Under the pieces are notes generated by a model. That model saw only the letters and a program-made list of their open reading frames with translations. It was not told where the DNA came from and did no database searches. This document shows, piece by piece, positions 26,456-40,262 of a DNA stretch of 64,000 nt; position 1 is the stretch's first letter; each line of letters opens with the position of its first letter. Position numbers and translations under genes: made by a program. The DNA is from Kuschelorhynchus macadamiae (taxonomy: Eukaryota; Arthropoda; Insecta; Coleoptera; Curculionidae), in assembly GCA_030620095.1 (NCBI GenBank), contig JAUTXW010000873.1, forward strand, positions 48,501 through 112,500, in the 5' to 3' direction.

Positions 26456-26515
26456 TCTACAAGACATAGATTTACATTTTTTTATCCGAAGTCGAAAAAC
26501 TGGGTAAAATGCATT

Positions 26516-28315
26516 ATTTTTACTTCGCTGGTAAAAGGGAAGTATTGTAATTGTGAAAAAATACCCCTCTGAGATTTTTCAGATCTTTACGTTTCAGGGT
26601 CCCTAGATGACAAAAAACATGTTTTTTTGATTCCGTCTGTCTGTCGGTCAGTCTGTCTGTCTGTCTGTCTGTCTGTTCGCGGTATATCTAAAAAACTATT
26701 TACCCGCTAGACTTCAAATTTTGATAAAAAATTAAGGGTCATATAGCGATGACCTGGTAATATTTTGGCAAAAATTCAATATGGCAAAACAAAATGGCGG
26801 CCTAGTGAATTATTACTTAAAAATGGCTTATCCACTTTACCTCAAATTTTGTACAAAAATCAAGTATTATATATGAATCAACTGGTAAAATTTTGGTACG
26901 AATCCAAGACGGCGGAACAAAATGGCGTCTTAATAAAATATTTAAAAATACACCCGGCTTATATGGAGATGACCTGTTAATATTTTGGTAAAAATCCAAT
27001 ATGCCGGAACAAGATTGTAGCCTTGTGAAACGATAAAAAAATTATTACTGAAAAACTAATTATCAAATTTATCAGATTTGATAATTAGCTTTTTAGTAAT
27101 AATTTTAGTACAAATCCAAGATGGCGGGACAAAATGGCGGCTTAATAAAAGATTTAGAAATTCAGCCTGAAAAAACTACTTAACGAACTGATTTCAAATT
27201 GTATGCCCTAACTAATTGTAGTATAGAAATGAACTAGTAAAACTGTGGTACTAATTTAAGATGCAGGAACAAAATGGCTGCCAAATAAAATTTGTGCAAT
27301 TTGAAAAAAAATCACCTTCTCAGGTTTTACATCTTCGCGTTTTAGCGCCCTTAGATGAAAAAAAATATGTCTTATCAATTCCGTCGGCCTGTCTGTCGGT
27401 TGGTCAGTTCACGGCATAGCTTTAAAACTACTCATTAGATTGACTTCAAATTTTAGCAAAAATTAAGGCTCATATGGGGATGACTTGTTAATATTTTGGT
27501 AAAAATCCAGTATGCCGGAACAAAATGGCAGCCTAGTGAAATGTTAAAAAAATTATTACTTAAAAATTAATTATCAAATTTGCACATATTTACCTTTTAG
27601 CGTCCCTAGATGCCAAAAAATATGTTTTATCAATACCGTCAGTCCGTCTGTCGGTTTGTCCGTCTGTCTGTCAATTCGCGGCATAGCTTAAAAACTACTC
27701 ATCAGATTGACTTAGAATTGTAGTCAAACATAGGGGAATGACCTGGTAATATTTTGGTAAAAATTCAATATGCCGTAACAAGATGACGGCCTAGTAAAAC
27801 GTTTAAAAAATTATTACTAAAAAAACGAATTGTCCTATTTACCTTAAATTTTGCACAAAAGTCAAGTGTTACATAAAAATTAACTGGTGACATTTTGGTA
27901 TGAATATAAGATAGGGAAACAAAATGGCGGCCTAATAAAATATTTAAAAAGTAAGCTTTAAAAAACTACTTATTAGATTAATTTCAAATTTTGTGCAAGC
28001 ATTAAGTGTATTATAGAGATAAACTGAGAAAGTTGTGTTACGAATTCAATAGCGGAACAAAATGGCGCCCAAATAAATTTTTTTAAAAATCCACGTAAAA
28101 TAATCTTGTTCAATTGGCTTCAAATTTTGGAGAAAAATTAAATATGATATAATGATAAACTGGTACAAATTCAACATGACGTAACAAAATCGCAGTGTGT
28201 GTCAATGTAAAAACTACTTATTGAATTTATTTTAAATTATTCTAAAAATTCAAGTGTGGTATAAGTAAAAACTGATAAGATGTTGGTAGAAAGAAAATAT
28301 TGTCCCATAAAAATG
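26516..28315 (-). repeat. Non-coding repeat family F, copy 3
   Basis: Same family as copies 1 and 2 but reversed: it opens with TTTTACTTCGCTGGTAAAAG and CAGATCTTTACGTTTCAGGG, then CTGTCTGTCGGTC runs at about 26635-26680, 27385-27415 and 27640-27675. Degenerate units with AACAAAATGGCGGCCTA-type blocks continue to about 28300, where they fade. The three CTGTC runs suggest internal higher-order duplication. Confidence 0.85.
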
Positions 28316-28571
28316 TTTGAAACGATATTAGGTTAGGTTAGGTTAGTCCTAAATGTCCTAGGTCCTAAATAACTATGTACTGAACTAAATTGGGTCACTC
28401 TTCCTAATAAAAAGAGATATTAATAATGAGGGAAGTTCCGGGTAAAGGAAATAATTTCCATTACTGCTTTTTCAAATCGACCTTACTTTGACTGACCCAT
28501 ATTAAGCATTCTGACAGGGTCGTGATGTTTTTAACCCGAAATGCCTCCAGAATTTGCAAATATCTATTCAT

Positions 28572-29586
28572 TAGAGGTGGCAAAAAGTAACTATTCGTTA
28601 TTCGACTATTCGTTACTTGTGAAGAATGAAATAATTAAGTCGTTATTCGGATACTCCTAACCTTCGCGTCGAATTACCCGAATTGCCGGTGCCGGTAAAG
28701 TTTCAAATATCAGTTCATTCGAAATCTCCGAATCGAACGACTATTATTTTTCTGTCTCACTCTCACTCTATTCCATTTAGATTAGATACTAGATATTCAC
28801 TTCTGAGGGAGTTTGTAACATATTGATATTTGCGTATTTAATTCTGTAAGAGTCGTCTGAATTTGAGTTCTTCGGTGGCTGATGCAATTATTATTTGTTA
28901 TGTATATAGTTAATATAAGGGACACATCAGGCGCGACGCATAAAATATGATCGGGTTAGGTGGAAAGGACTCTGGGAAGACGTAAATGAGAAATTGAGAA
29001 ACGAGGAGAGAATAGTTTTATTATGATAATATAATAATTGACGATTGTTTAGCGCATTTGCTGGTTGCTAATAGTGAAGTTTTAGTTTTAAAGCAAGGAT
29101 TGTCATTTATTCTTGAATATCGGAGAGTTAAAACATATTTCAAAACTCACTAAAACAACTTATCCTGTTTTAATACCTATCTACTAAAACTATACTTTAT
29201 ATCCTAGTTAATAAATACTAACTAATCACATGCTAGCTAATGACAAACCTAAAAAAAACAAATTTACCTCTAAATTCAGGTATACACGCCACTATCGAAG
29301 AATTAAGACATATTTCAAAAACCCTTACCAATACAACTTATTCTAAATATTGTTAATAGGACCTATCTACTAACAATATTAAATATACTTTACATCCTAA
29401 TACCTACTAACTAACCACATACTATTAATTTATCACGTTCTTAAACATTATTATATTAAATACTATTCATTTGGCTCATGTTTACCGAAACGAGTACTCG
29501 AATAACGGATTCGAAGTAAGGAGTATTGATTCGAAAAGTAACGAACAGTATCAGATATCAGAAAGTAATAATATTTTCCATCACTA
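28572..29586. mobile_element. hAT-like MITE with 8-bp target duplication
   Basis: CTATTCAT at 28564-28571 and 29587-29594 is an exact 8-bp direct repeat. The 1015-bp insert begins TAGAGGTGG and ends TCCATCACTA, i.e. imperfect inverted ends TAGAGGTGG/TAGTGATGG, followed inward on both sides by related AT-rich motifs built on CGTTA and CGAATA. The 8-bp duplication with TAG-type ends fits the hAT superfamily. It encodes no transposase; the 96-codon frame at its right end runs out into flanking DNA. Confidence 0.85.
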
Positions 29587-29949
29587 CTATTCATCTATCT
29601 ATTTTGAATGCTGTGTGTATGTATTTGTAAGCCCATATTTGTTTCTATCTCGATGGTTTATATATTTGGTTCTGCTAGTTCTAGGTAGCTCTCTCTATTT
29701 CATATGTATCATTAGTTTGTACTTAAGAACTTTAATATTTAGGATTCTTAAAATCGGGTGAGCTTTGTACTTTAAATTGAAATTTAATTATAACTTATTA
29801 TTAAGTTAAAAAAAAAGTATCTTAATACAAAAAATACTAATCATAGTGTCAAGTGACAAAAGGATTTAGAAGAATAATAGAAAACAACAGGTAAAATTCA
29901 AATAATACCTTTGTGATTTGTGAGCTTGATGGCTTGACAACAAAGTGGA

Positions 29950-32900
29950 GAGCTATTTCAAACCACCAGCCCCTTAACAGAATCTAACATTAAAAACTGG
30001 ATTCAATGGAAACAAAAAATTGAGATTTACCTAAAAGCAGCTGATAAAGAAGAAGTCAAGGGACGTAAAAATTGCAATACTCCTCAATTGCATAGATGAA
30101 CAAGGATTAGATGTATAACACGTTTAAAAATAATCAAAAAGACACTAGAAAATTTACTCAAGGCCTATGATGAATACTTTGTTCCCAAAAAAAGCATCCC
30201 CATGGAGGCTTTCAAATTTAATAATTTGGTACAAAATCCAGATATGTCTATTGAGCAATATGTAACTGAACTAAAAAAACAAGCCCATCTCTGTAACTTC
30301 GTATGCAAGAATGCAAATTGCAAAACTAGTTACAAAGGAAGGATGATAGTAGCTATAGCTGATAAGGAATTTCATGCGTGAGTCAGACATCTACATAGAC
30401 AAAATTATAGACTATTGCAAGGCGGTCAACCTGAGAACCCTCAATCCAGGAAACTCGGATGTTTTTGTAGTTGAGAATCCTAAAAATGGCTCCAATAATT
30501 ATGGTATAAAACCATACCTCTGCAAAAGAGGTTTGAGGACCCATTTTCCACAAAATTGTCCAGCATAAAATAAAAAAATGTATGTGTATGTAACAAAATG
30601 GGTCACTTCCCAGATGCTTGTTTTACGAGGAAGAGGCAAGGGCAAAGAGAAGAGAAGCAAAAGCAGTTCCAGAATGAGACCGAGGAAAAAAATGTTAGAG
30701 CAAGATCAGATAATCTAATACATCCAGAGAACACCGACAATCAAGGTGAAGAAGTTTTTGTTGAGGTGCAAAGGAAAAAGGTCAAATTTAAATTAGATTC
30801 GTCCGAAATAAGTATTTTACGATTAGATAATTATAACAAACTCAATGCTAATGTAGAAATTAAACATTTTCTTTTAACGTTAGTATCCTATGGCAATTTC
30901 AAATTTAGAATAATAGGTTAAGTAACAATTAGAGTGTAAACATAAAAATATAAGTATTGTCAACTTTCTGTTGGTGGAATTTAAAGCGGATCCATTATTA
31001 GACTTAAAGGATTGTTTGACTTTCAATATGATTAAAAAATGCATTCTTTAAAAACATTTTCCACAACAAAAAATTAAATCTTTGAATGTTAACAAAGAAG
31101 CTTTTACTGGCCTAGGTAAAATTTTCCAGGGAACGTTAGAATTGTATTGAGTGAGAATGCAATACCGGTTATTCAGTGTCAAAGAAAAATTCCCCTTAGT
31201 TTGCTGGATAATCTTAAAAATACCCTTGATAGTTTAGAAAATAAAGGATTGGTTATAAAAGTCAATTACCCAACAGACTGGGTGAATTTGATTTGATTAT
31301 AGTTGAAAAGCCAGATAAATCTTTGCGCGTTTGTATTGTCCCTAAACCCCTCAATAAACATATAAAAAGGTAAATTTTTAACATGCCTGCAAGTAATGAT
31401 ATAGTAAGTCAACTTTCAGGTAAAAAAGTATTTTCAGTCATTGACATGAAGGATGGATTTTGGCAACTCGAGTTGGAAGAAGAAAGTACACACTATACAA
31501 CATTTAATACACCGTTTGGTAGGTATAAATTTACCAGACTCTCTTTTGGTATCAGCAATGCGCCAGAAAATTTTCAAAAAAAGAATATAGAAAATTTTGG
31601 TGACATTGAAGGGGTAGAAAATTTTTTGATGACATCGTAATATCAGGGGTTGATGAAAAATCGCATGATATCGACCTTAAGGCTATATTGCACCGTTCTC
31701 TTAAAAAAATATATTAAATTTAACTAGAATAAATTTCAATATAAAGTCAATAAAGAACATTTTATGGGTCAAATAATATCAGAAAATGGTGTTCAGTCTA
31801 ATCAAAACAATATCAAAGCAGTACAAGACATTGAAAAGCCGAAAATAAGGTAGAGTTACTCCGCATATAAGCCTAATATTAGAGTTTTGTTCAAAATTTA
31901 TACCTAATCTCTCTCATTTGACAGCCGATATGGGGGACTTGTCAAAGAAAATCGTTTCTTTTTAATGGACCGAAAAATATGAAAGGGAATTAAATTTTCT
32001 GAAATTATTTTTGTCAACTTCTCCATGTTTAAGAATTTTTAATCATAAAGAATCAATTGTTATAACGCATCAAGTGAAGTTATAGGTTGTTGTCTCTTAC
32101 AGTCAGGACAGCCAGTAGCTTTTGCTAGCACATCATTAACACACTCACAAAGAAGATATGCTCAAATTAAAAAGAGCTTGCTGCAGTTAAGTTCGCGAAA
32201 AAAAAATACATTATTTTGTCTACGGCTACCCTGTAATTATTCAGACAGATCGTAAGCCATTGATCCCCATATTTTCAAAAAAACTCTTGAAAAAGTAAGT
32301 GCAAGATGTCAACGTATGCTTTTAAATTTACTAAAATATAACTTAAAAATTATTTATATGACCGGTAAGGAAATGTACGGTGCTGACTTACTCTCAAGAT
32401 CTTTTGATAGGATAAATATTCCTGAAGACGACCCTGAAATGAATCTTGTAGTTCATACAATTTACAATAATTTGCAAATGTCAATTGAAAAGAAATCTCA
32501 GTTTAAAAAAGAAATTGAATATGACCCCGTATTGACAACACTCAAACAGTTTTGTGAAAGTGGTTCGCAAAAATGTAATAAAAATTTGTCAGATGAGTTA
32601 AAATCTCATTTTAAAATTAAAAATCAAATCTACCTATCTAACGACATTCTTTTGGATTACAAAATAATTGTCTCTAGCGTTTTAAGAAGGAAAATACTTA
32701 CTTTAATTCATAGCTAGATAATTATTTTATTGGCCTAATCTAAATAAAGATATTGAAAATTCTGTCTTTAGTTGTGAATCTTGTCAAATTAAGCAAAGGA
32801 TCTAATCAAAAAGTTACTCTCAGAAATCATATTCCTAAAAGACCAAGACAATTGATTTATTCAGATTTCTTTGAAATTAATAAACCAATTCTGGTAGACC

Positions 32901-33090
32901 CATTCTCTAATTGGACTGAATGTAGTCAAATAAAACAAAAACATCTTAAGATGTCATTAAGTTCTGTAAAACTAAATTCTATCAATTTGGTGTCCCAGAA
33001 ATACTTTATGCGGACAATGTTCATTTTAAATTTGCACCAAAAACAGTCTGGGTCAAAGTCTCGCTTGATTTTGGGAGTAGATGTTTGATA
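29950..33090 (+). pseudogene. Gypsy-like (Ty3) retrotransposon, decayed
   Basis: Gag: LTESNIKNWIQWKQKIEIYL near 29980 and FNNLVQNPDMSIEQYVTEL near 30215-30275; a zinc-knuckle remnant with GHFPDACF at 30598. Reverse transcriptase: 31383-31640 has FSVIDMKDGFWQLELEEES and TPFGRYKFTRLSFGISNAP; the active-site block just after 31630 is read in a shifted frame (DDIVISG). RNase H end: 32316-32717 with IYMTGKEMYGADLLSR. Integrase start: 32753-33088 with RPRQLIYSDFFEI and DPFSNWTE. The rest of the integrase and both LTRs are missing or unrecognised. Frequent stops show old decay. Confidence 0.85.
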
Positions 33091-33329
33091 TTTTCAAGGG
33101 GTATATAACGTAAAAAGTTCATATTTTGAGAACGCACAAACCGCTAACAAATTCTAAACAGATATAATTGAGGTAATTGTTTTGACATTGAAAAACTGTG
33201 GAAGCCATTGATGTAAATATTGCATTCTTTTTTCGTTTACCTGTATTTAAAAAAAACACATAATATTTCGAAAAACAGCTAAATACTTCAAACTACACAC
33301 ACACACATAATTTTTTTTTATCATTGTAC

Positions 33330-33894
33330 ATTGTACACCGATGATTCCGCATCATACACTTACCGACCAAGGGCGCTGATTTTCAACTTCACGCAGCCAT
33401 CGTGGATTTTCGACACTCGAGTAGTGCATATTGTGCCTATTGACTTGCCCATAATTTGTGAAACTAGATTCATCCGAAAATAAAACATTTAAAAAAAATT
33501 CCATTTATTTGCATTTTTTCAAGTACCCATCGACAAAATAATACCCTATTTTGAAAGTTTTCACCATTAAGTTCCTGATGAAGTGACATATTGTAGGGGT
33601 GAAGTTTGTGACGCTTTAGAATCCTTAAAATACTAGTTTTCGATATCCCAGATTCAAAAGAAATTCTTCTAGAAGATACATGAGGATTCACAGTTGTTCG
33701 GCGTTTTCTTTTCTTCTCCTGTATATTTCCATTTTCCTTAAAATAATTTACAACACGATAAAATGTAGCCCGCGATGGAGTATTTCTTTCAGGAAATCAT
33801 TCAGCATATAAAGCAATAGCCCCAGTCACCCTTCTTCTACATTCACCATAAATCAAAATCATTTCAACTTTTTCTGCAACACTCAGGCACTTCA
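33330..33894 (-). pseudogene. Tc1/mariner-like transposase with DUF4817-type HTH, decayed
   Basis: An ATG at about 33894 opens MKCLSVAEKVEMILIYGECR, a helix-turn-helix N-terminus common in insect transposases of this group. One in-frame TGA follows near 33800. The frame continues with RATFYRVVNYFKENGNI, NPHVSSRRISFESGISKTSI, LKRHKLHPYNMSLHQEL, then shifts near 33490 before SDESSFTNYGQVNRHNMHY, which holds the first catalytic Asp region. It ends near 33330 with a WCGI-like block where the tryptophan codon is a stop. The last third is gone. Confidence 0.75.
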
Positions 33895-33899
33895 TTTAA

Positions 33900-34955
33900 G
33901 ATTATAATAATTGCTAACTATTATCAAAAGAAGCAACAAACAAGTTAATAAATTATATTGATATTACAAATAAGTAAACACTACCACATTAAAACGTAGC
34001 AAGACCTAAAACAGTTATTTGTGTATTTAGAAAGAAAGAATGTTAAACAATAATTATGAGACATGAATGAACAATCTTTATTTGTTTTCGGTTGCCATGG
34101 CTATCAAAGCATGCTCGACAAAAGAGGAAATTTTCTTCTCCATGTAAGCTTAAGGCAGAAACAGACTATTATGACGTCACCAAAGTTAAATTGTAATATC
34201 ACGCTTAGAAACACACTACTCATGCCTTGTCATAAGTGTCATGCCACATCATACCAAGTAAAATGATAGTTCGCGTATTTTAAGGATGATGTAAGTTTAT
34301 GTGATAGCACGTAAGCACACGAGACGTGATAGTAATCTGGTTCCGCCCTAAAAGCACAAAATAAGAAAGCTTTGTGATTTCAGTTCAATTTAGGAATTAG
34401 TTATTTCGCGAGCGGTTGTAGAAAATAATTTTATTACTCTGTGTTTCGATAACAGTACATTACGTTTTTTGTACTCAAATGTCTAGTTTATTTTTATAAG
34501 ATATTTCTTTTATTATATTTTTAATTTGGGAATCTTGTTTTAAATTTTAACGGAGTCAAAAATTTGAAAATAAATAAGCAATAAACCTTTAGCTCATTTA
34601 ATTATAAGTCCAAAAGAACTTTATTAATTAAATATTCTACTTTTAATTAAATACTTTTGTTTAACTTTACTTGTACTGAAATTTGGTACACATTCATAAA
34701 TCCGATAACAACATAATTGTATGGTTTCCAATCGTAAATGTCTTATACAGGCTGCGTAAAAATAATGCTGAACTGGAAAGCAAAAGATATCTAAACTTAC
34801 ATAAACTCAAAACTATTAAGAATGTATATATTTTCTTTGAATCAGGATTGAAATAAACCTTCAAGCTTTTAAGAAAATATTCAAATTTTTAAAAATTCTG
34901 TGTTTATGTGTGTATTTTCTATTTTTCAGTTCAATAGTTTATAAATATATTTTTT
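33900..34955. other. No gene seen
   Basis: AT-rich, no exon-like frame, no end structures recognised. Confidence 0.4.
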
Positions 34956-35350
34956 TTTATTTTAATAAATATCTTTTGAAATTGTACTCGGAGAAAAAAA
35001 CTTTTTTAGTAAAATTTATTACTTTTTCCCGATGAAAAATAATCCGTAATAAAAAATATACATTTTCATCCAAAAAATCAAAGTTGCCCTGGAAATGACC
35101 TTGATATCAAGGTCAAGGTCATTAACAAATATAGCCATTTTGTTTCCCTTTGAAACCAAACAACTTTTATCTGAAAAATTTTTTTCTATAACGCGTAGTT
35201 ATTGAGATTTTTTTTTTAATTTTAATAAATATCTTTTGAAATTGTACTCGGAAAAAAAATTTTTTTAGTAAAATTTATTAGTTTTTTCCCGTTGAAAAAG
35301 AATCCGTTATAAAAAATATACATTTTCATTTAAAAAATCAAAGTTGCAAA
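34956..35350 (+). repeat. Tandem duplication of about 140 bp, period about 255
   Basis: 34956-35093 and 35211-35350 share TTTAATAAATATCTTTTGAA, ATTGTACTCGG, AGTAAAATTTATTA, TTTTTCCCG and ATATACATTTTCAT with few differences. The spacer holds CAAGGTCAAGGTCATT, two consecutive AGGTCA half-sites, and a GCCATTTTGTTTCCCTTTGA segment. Confidence 0.75.
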
Positions 35351-36341
35351 GGATCCCAAGAAAGGAATTGTGTACGTGTGTGTATGTATATGTCATGACA
35401 GGAATTGTGTGTTTATGGGTGAGAAAGAGACGTGTGTGAATAGAAAGAAGGTAGTGTGAAAGAGAAGACTTATAACATATCAATATACCACCTGTTGTTG
35501 CCTTCCTTCTACCTACTAGTACCCTGGGGGTGGGTTGCGGTGATGGGAGACTGCGCTGGCTAGTCCATCCGTTGAAATAGTGGTCTTACGTGCGTCGGTG
35601 CTGCTGTTGGGTGACCGATCGGTTGTGGGGGATTCGAATCGGCGATCAGACTAGATTTAAGCGCTTTTATATATGCAATCGACGAGAGTTGGGAAACGTT
35701 AAACAGGTGGGGTTGCGCAAGCTTCAACACCATCGCGACTTATGGTTGGAGAAATTAGCGAACTGCAATCGACGCGTTTTCCCTAAGTTGCGCATCGTAT
35801 TACCATGTTTAATAATGATGGTCGTATTTTTATGTTTATTTATCTGAAAGAACCATGCTTTAATTATGATCAATAAGGAATATATGGTTTGATTAGGCGT
35901 ACGATACATACATTCCCAAAAACATTCGTAACTTCTTTAGAGACAATATGTTGAAATTTTCCACTAGCCCCATTTTTTATTATTCATTATTAATTTCATC
36001 AAAACCTACTTTAGTACCAAAAAGCTTTTAATAGCTTTATGCAAGCTCTTTAATTTATTATTTTTTTATTTTTTTTGTATTGTATTGTATTTGTTTTTGT
36101 TTCGTCCCCGACTATTAAATCACATAGTATTTTTGAAACGTTCTTATTTTTTAAATAAGAAAAACTTTTTATGGAGAAATATTTTTTACTAAAGTGAATA
36201 ATAACGTTTCCCGTTTGATAACTAAAATTGAACAGGCCCTGTATAATTATAGAGAAATGGATCAATTTTACAATTTATCTTGGTAAAATATTACTACAAA
36301 CTTATACTTAATAATTAATGATGATTATTTCTCTTTTTTAG

Positions 36342-36449
36342 CGAAAAATTGAATTGCTGGAAAAGGAATTACATGCCTCCCGACAAATTTTAATAAAACA
36401 AGCTTGTCATCGATGCCAAAATGGTGAGGGTGAAAGACATGATGATACT
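36342..36449 (+). CDS. Candidate internal coding exon of an unidentified host gene
   Basis: A pyrimidine-rich CTCTTTTTTAG acceptor precedes 36 codons in phase 0 (RKIELLEKELHASRQILIKQ, then ACHRCQNGEGERHDDT), ending exactly at a GTAAGT donor. The first half is a heptad-like coiled coil, the second has a CxxC pair. Both ends are phase 0, matching the donor at 5245. The composition differs from the surrounding AT-rich repeats. I do not recognise the protein. A repeat-family F copy begins only about 20 bases after the donor. Confidence 0.5.
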
Positions 36450-36469
36450 GTAAGTATTTCGATACTTCG

Positions 36470-37712
36470 ATTTTTACTTCACTCGTAAGTCGCATAGCTC
36501 AAAAACTACTTATCCGATTTATTTCAACTTTTGATCGAAAATTAAGGGTCATATGGGGACGACACGTTAACTCTGGTAAAAAATCCAATATGGCGGCCTA
36601 ATAAATTATTAAAAAATGTATTACTAAAAAACTACTTATCCAATTTACCTCAAATCTTACAGAAAAATTAAGTGTGACATGGGGATGGACTCGTGTAAAA
36701 TTTGGGCACAAATCTAAGATGGTGAAACAAAATGGCGTCCTAATAAAATGTAAAAAAATACCATAAACAAACTTCTTCATCGATTGTTTTCAAATTTATT
36801 TTATATTGAGGTTGTACTAATTTTGGTGAGGAATTATTATAGTGGAACAAAATGGCGGGCTAATGAAGTGTTTAACATATCAGGATCAAACTACTGATCT
36901 AATTGAATTGAAATTTTGCATACAATCAGGTGTGAAACAAGAACAAAGTGATAAAAGTTTGCAAATTATATATAGAAAAAAATGGCGGCCTAATCTGTAT
37001 CATATTCAATTTTGCTGAAAGTTAAGTCAATTCAATAACATGTTTTTTACCTTGTTTTTTAGACATTTTATTTGGTCGTCATTTTGTTTCGCCGTCTTGA
37101 ATTCGTATCACAGTTTTACCAGCTTATCTCTATATCACACTTTATGCTTGTCCAAAATTTGAAATTAATCTAGTAAGTAGTTTTTCAGGCTTATTTTTTT
37201 AAATAACTTATTAGGCCGCCATTTTGTTTTGCTGTCTTAGATTCATACCAAAATATTGCAGGTTGATTTCTATGTAACACTTGATTTTTGTGCAATATTT
37301 AAGATACATTAGATAATTTGTTTTTTAGTAATAATTTTTTTAACAATTCAGTATGCTGGCATATTGGATTTATACGAAAATATTACCAGGTCATCCCCAC
37401 ATAACTTTTGACCAAAATTTGAATTCAAACGGTAAGTAGTTTTTAGCTACGCCGCGAACTGGCATACAGGCAGACTCACATTTTGTTTCGCTCTATTCGA
37501 TTTTTACCAAAATTGACATTTAATTTTTGACCAAGTCAATTGGTTAAGTAATTTTTTAGCTATACCGCGAACCGACAGACAAACACACCGACGGAATTGA
37601 GAGAACATGTTTTCTGGTATCTAGGGACCCTGAAACGTAAAAATCTGAAAAAATCTCGGAGGGTGATTTTTTCACCATTAAAATACTTCCCTTTTACGAG
37701 CGAAGTAACAAG
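36470..37712. repeat. Non-coding repeat family F, copy 4, fold-back form
   Basis: The left half (36470 to about 37000) is in minus orientation (AAAATGGCGGCCTAATAAA blocks) and the right half (about 37070-37712) is in plus orientation (GCCGCCATTTTGTTTTGC blocks). The outer ends are inverted repeats: TTACTTCACTCGTAA left and TTACGAGCGAAGTAA right. The left arm lacks the long sub-terminal part with CTAGGGACCCTGAAACGT seen at the right. No coding capacity. Confidence 0.8.
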
Positions 37713-40210
37713 ATTTAAAAAAGAGAGTATTGAAGCAGGTATGCTAAGTGATTAAATGTTTGTATATACGTTTGGGTGGATGCATGTTATATCTGGACAT
37801 AAAAAATTGTACAGGTGAAAAATATATACTTGTCTCAATTTGAATGATTGTTAGACATGCTAATAATTCAGATGTACCACCATAAATTGTTATTTGCATA
37901 TGCGCAAAATAACTATTTCAGAAAATGATATCTTTCGGCTTGACGTTAAGCCAAACATGATAACGAAGAAAATATGTACAAAGTGAATATGAATTTTTTT
38001 TTATATCGGTACTTTACCCGGAACAATTCCCGTAAAAAATGCCCCACGTACAGATAACAGAATTTATATATACCTTTGTTTATTTGGGAATGTTGCAAAA
38101 TTGTATAAATATTTTGTAATAAAACGAGTTTTATTATAAGGTAAGTTCTGGGTAGTTTGGTACAAATAGGTAAAGCTCTTTTAACAGAACTTATATCGTA
38201 ATAAAACTTTCTCTTTATAAAGAAAAGTGGCACATATTAATATTTATATAATGTTTATACATTTATTACCACGTAACTATATGCATGTATAAAATGCTAT
38301 ATAAAACTCGCGGGCAAACGCTAAAGGTCAATTCACTTTTTCTTCTTTTTTTATTGATAAGTAATTATTTTGCATATATTTAAACCATTCTTTCTACATT
38401 TTTATGTTGTTTAACAAGCGTACTGTCACAGTTCTCTTAAATAGTTTTCTTGCTCATGCGGAAATAGGCATTTATGACAATACATATGTTTCATTTATAT
38501 ATCTACCAGCTATTTAGATTGGGACGAATATACATTTTCCATGTCCGCGCCTAATAGCTTTAAACATTTTTAAATCCGTATCTAACATACATGTGTACTT
38601 ACATTCACACATTGATTTACTTACCATACCATGATTTAAAATGAAATAAAAAAATTAAATCCATTTCTTTTAAATATTTATAAAATATATGTGTTAGGCA
38701 TTTGATAATTGATACTGTTAGCCATTATTTTGTGTATAACTTGCAGTGTATCCTGTCCAAAAATAGCGGCTATTGCCCTTTGAGTAGTGTTAATAAATAA
38801 ATACTAATAAGATTTTTTATTTTGTTTTTATTTAATTATTGTTAGATTTTCCTTTTCGTAACATGATTTACATATTCTTAAAAAGCAAATGATCCCCTTT
38901 ACTATTTTTCTCCATGAAAGGAAAGATTTATTCCATAAAATGGAGTTTTATGGGATTTTTAAACATTTTGATAGACCGCCATTTAGTTTTGTCAACCCCC
39001 CGTACTCACTAACCCCCGTATTCACTAAAAAGGTTTAACAGCTAGAGCAGATCTAGTTTCCATGGCAATTAAAATTCTTAGTTCGTTAATTATGTTTTAT
39101 TTATATCACTGTCATGTTTTGTAATTGTGACATTGGAAAAATTTGAGGATGAATTAAGTTTCAAAAGACCGTTTAAAAGATGTACTACTCGAACCTCCAT
39201 CCCATTTAATTTCCTTCTTCAAAAGGTCGTCATTTTCTTCACCAAATATACACAAAAATCGACGGACGAAATTTAAAATTTTTATCTTGACTAGTTCAAA
39301 AAATAAGTGGACGGGTATTAAGGAGCTACACTGTATATAAAAAAAAACATATTTACCTTATACAAAAAGAAATAAAAAAAAACAAATATATTTTCTTAAT
39401 TTAATATGTAAATACTGTGAGTTTAGGAATTAAATCGGATACAGTTTTTTTGAAAGCACAATCTCTTTCTCTGAAATTTTATTAACTGTCCCCGCTTAGG
39501 TTCAAGCTTCCCTTAGTGGTGAAAATTAATGGTTTGTCGCCCAAACGCCTGAACCTCGGCTCCCTTAAGCAACAACCAAAGAGTAATTTTACCATTAAAT
39601 AACGGTGCATCCCTGTAGACCTCAGTCGTACTCTGAGGTTACAGAGATACTAGGTTGGTCTAGGAAGAAATTAAACTCGGTGCGCGCCCGATTCAAGCAT
39701 GTCGATAGCAACAGGAGATTCTGGAATCCAGGAGTAGCGGCATTCAGTATTTCCCGATCTCACGCACCCTAGGAGTGGTCCGATCAACTATAGAGTTCAC
39801 AGGTGTAGCCTAGGAAAGACCATAGACGAGTGCGCGTCCCCAAATTCCAGCAGGAAACTAACATCTCCGTAAAGAAATAACGTTGAACTCACTTAAAGTC
39901 TAAGTAGACGACTACGTTGATCCACGTGATCACGGAGGCCACGGGCGTTTTCCGCAACCCGGTTTAAGGATAGTATTTATCACTAGAAGCACTTTACAGT
40001 ACATTTTGGGCTTTGAAAACCTGAGTAACTGTAGTGGGAAGCCTGTTAGACCCATTCAAGCGGGCTTTCGCATTTTTAACCACGTCTATAAATTTGACAG
40101 AAGCTCTAGGAGGGGTAGGCATCTCGGCGACTACGTTCTAAATAATAGGACACATCCAGTAGAAAACATTCCAGGTCTGATCGAAGAGATTTTGCCCGGT
40201 TCGGGTTCAA
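37713..40210. other. No gene seen
   Basis: AT-rich to about 39480, then a less AT-rich block (39490-40210) without a usable frame; the latter may be part of the same older sequence as 43030-43900, since it forms the target of the Penelope-like element. A TTTACCCGGAAC motif at about 38010 is shared with 9287 and, reversed, 28437. Confidence 0.4.
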
Positions 40211-40262
40211 GATGAGACATGACTCAAAATACAAGAGTTCTAACCACACTACACCACAACTT

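Noticed and set aside
35590..35847. Plus-strand 85-codon frame in a GC-richer patch
   Set aside because: No motif, no splice signals and an ordinary hydrophobic end; not supported as a gene.
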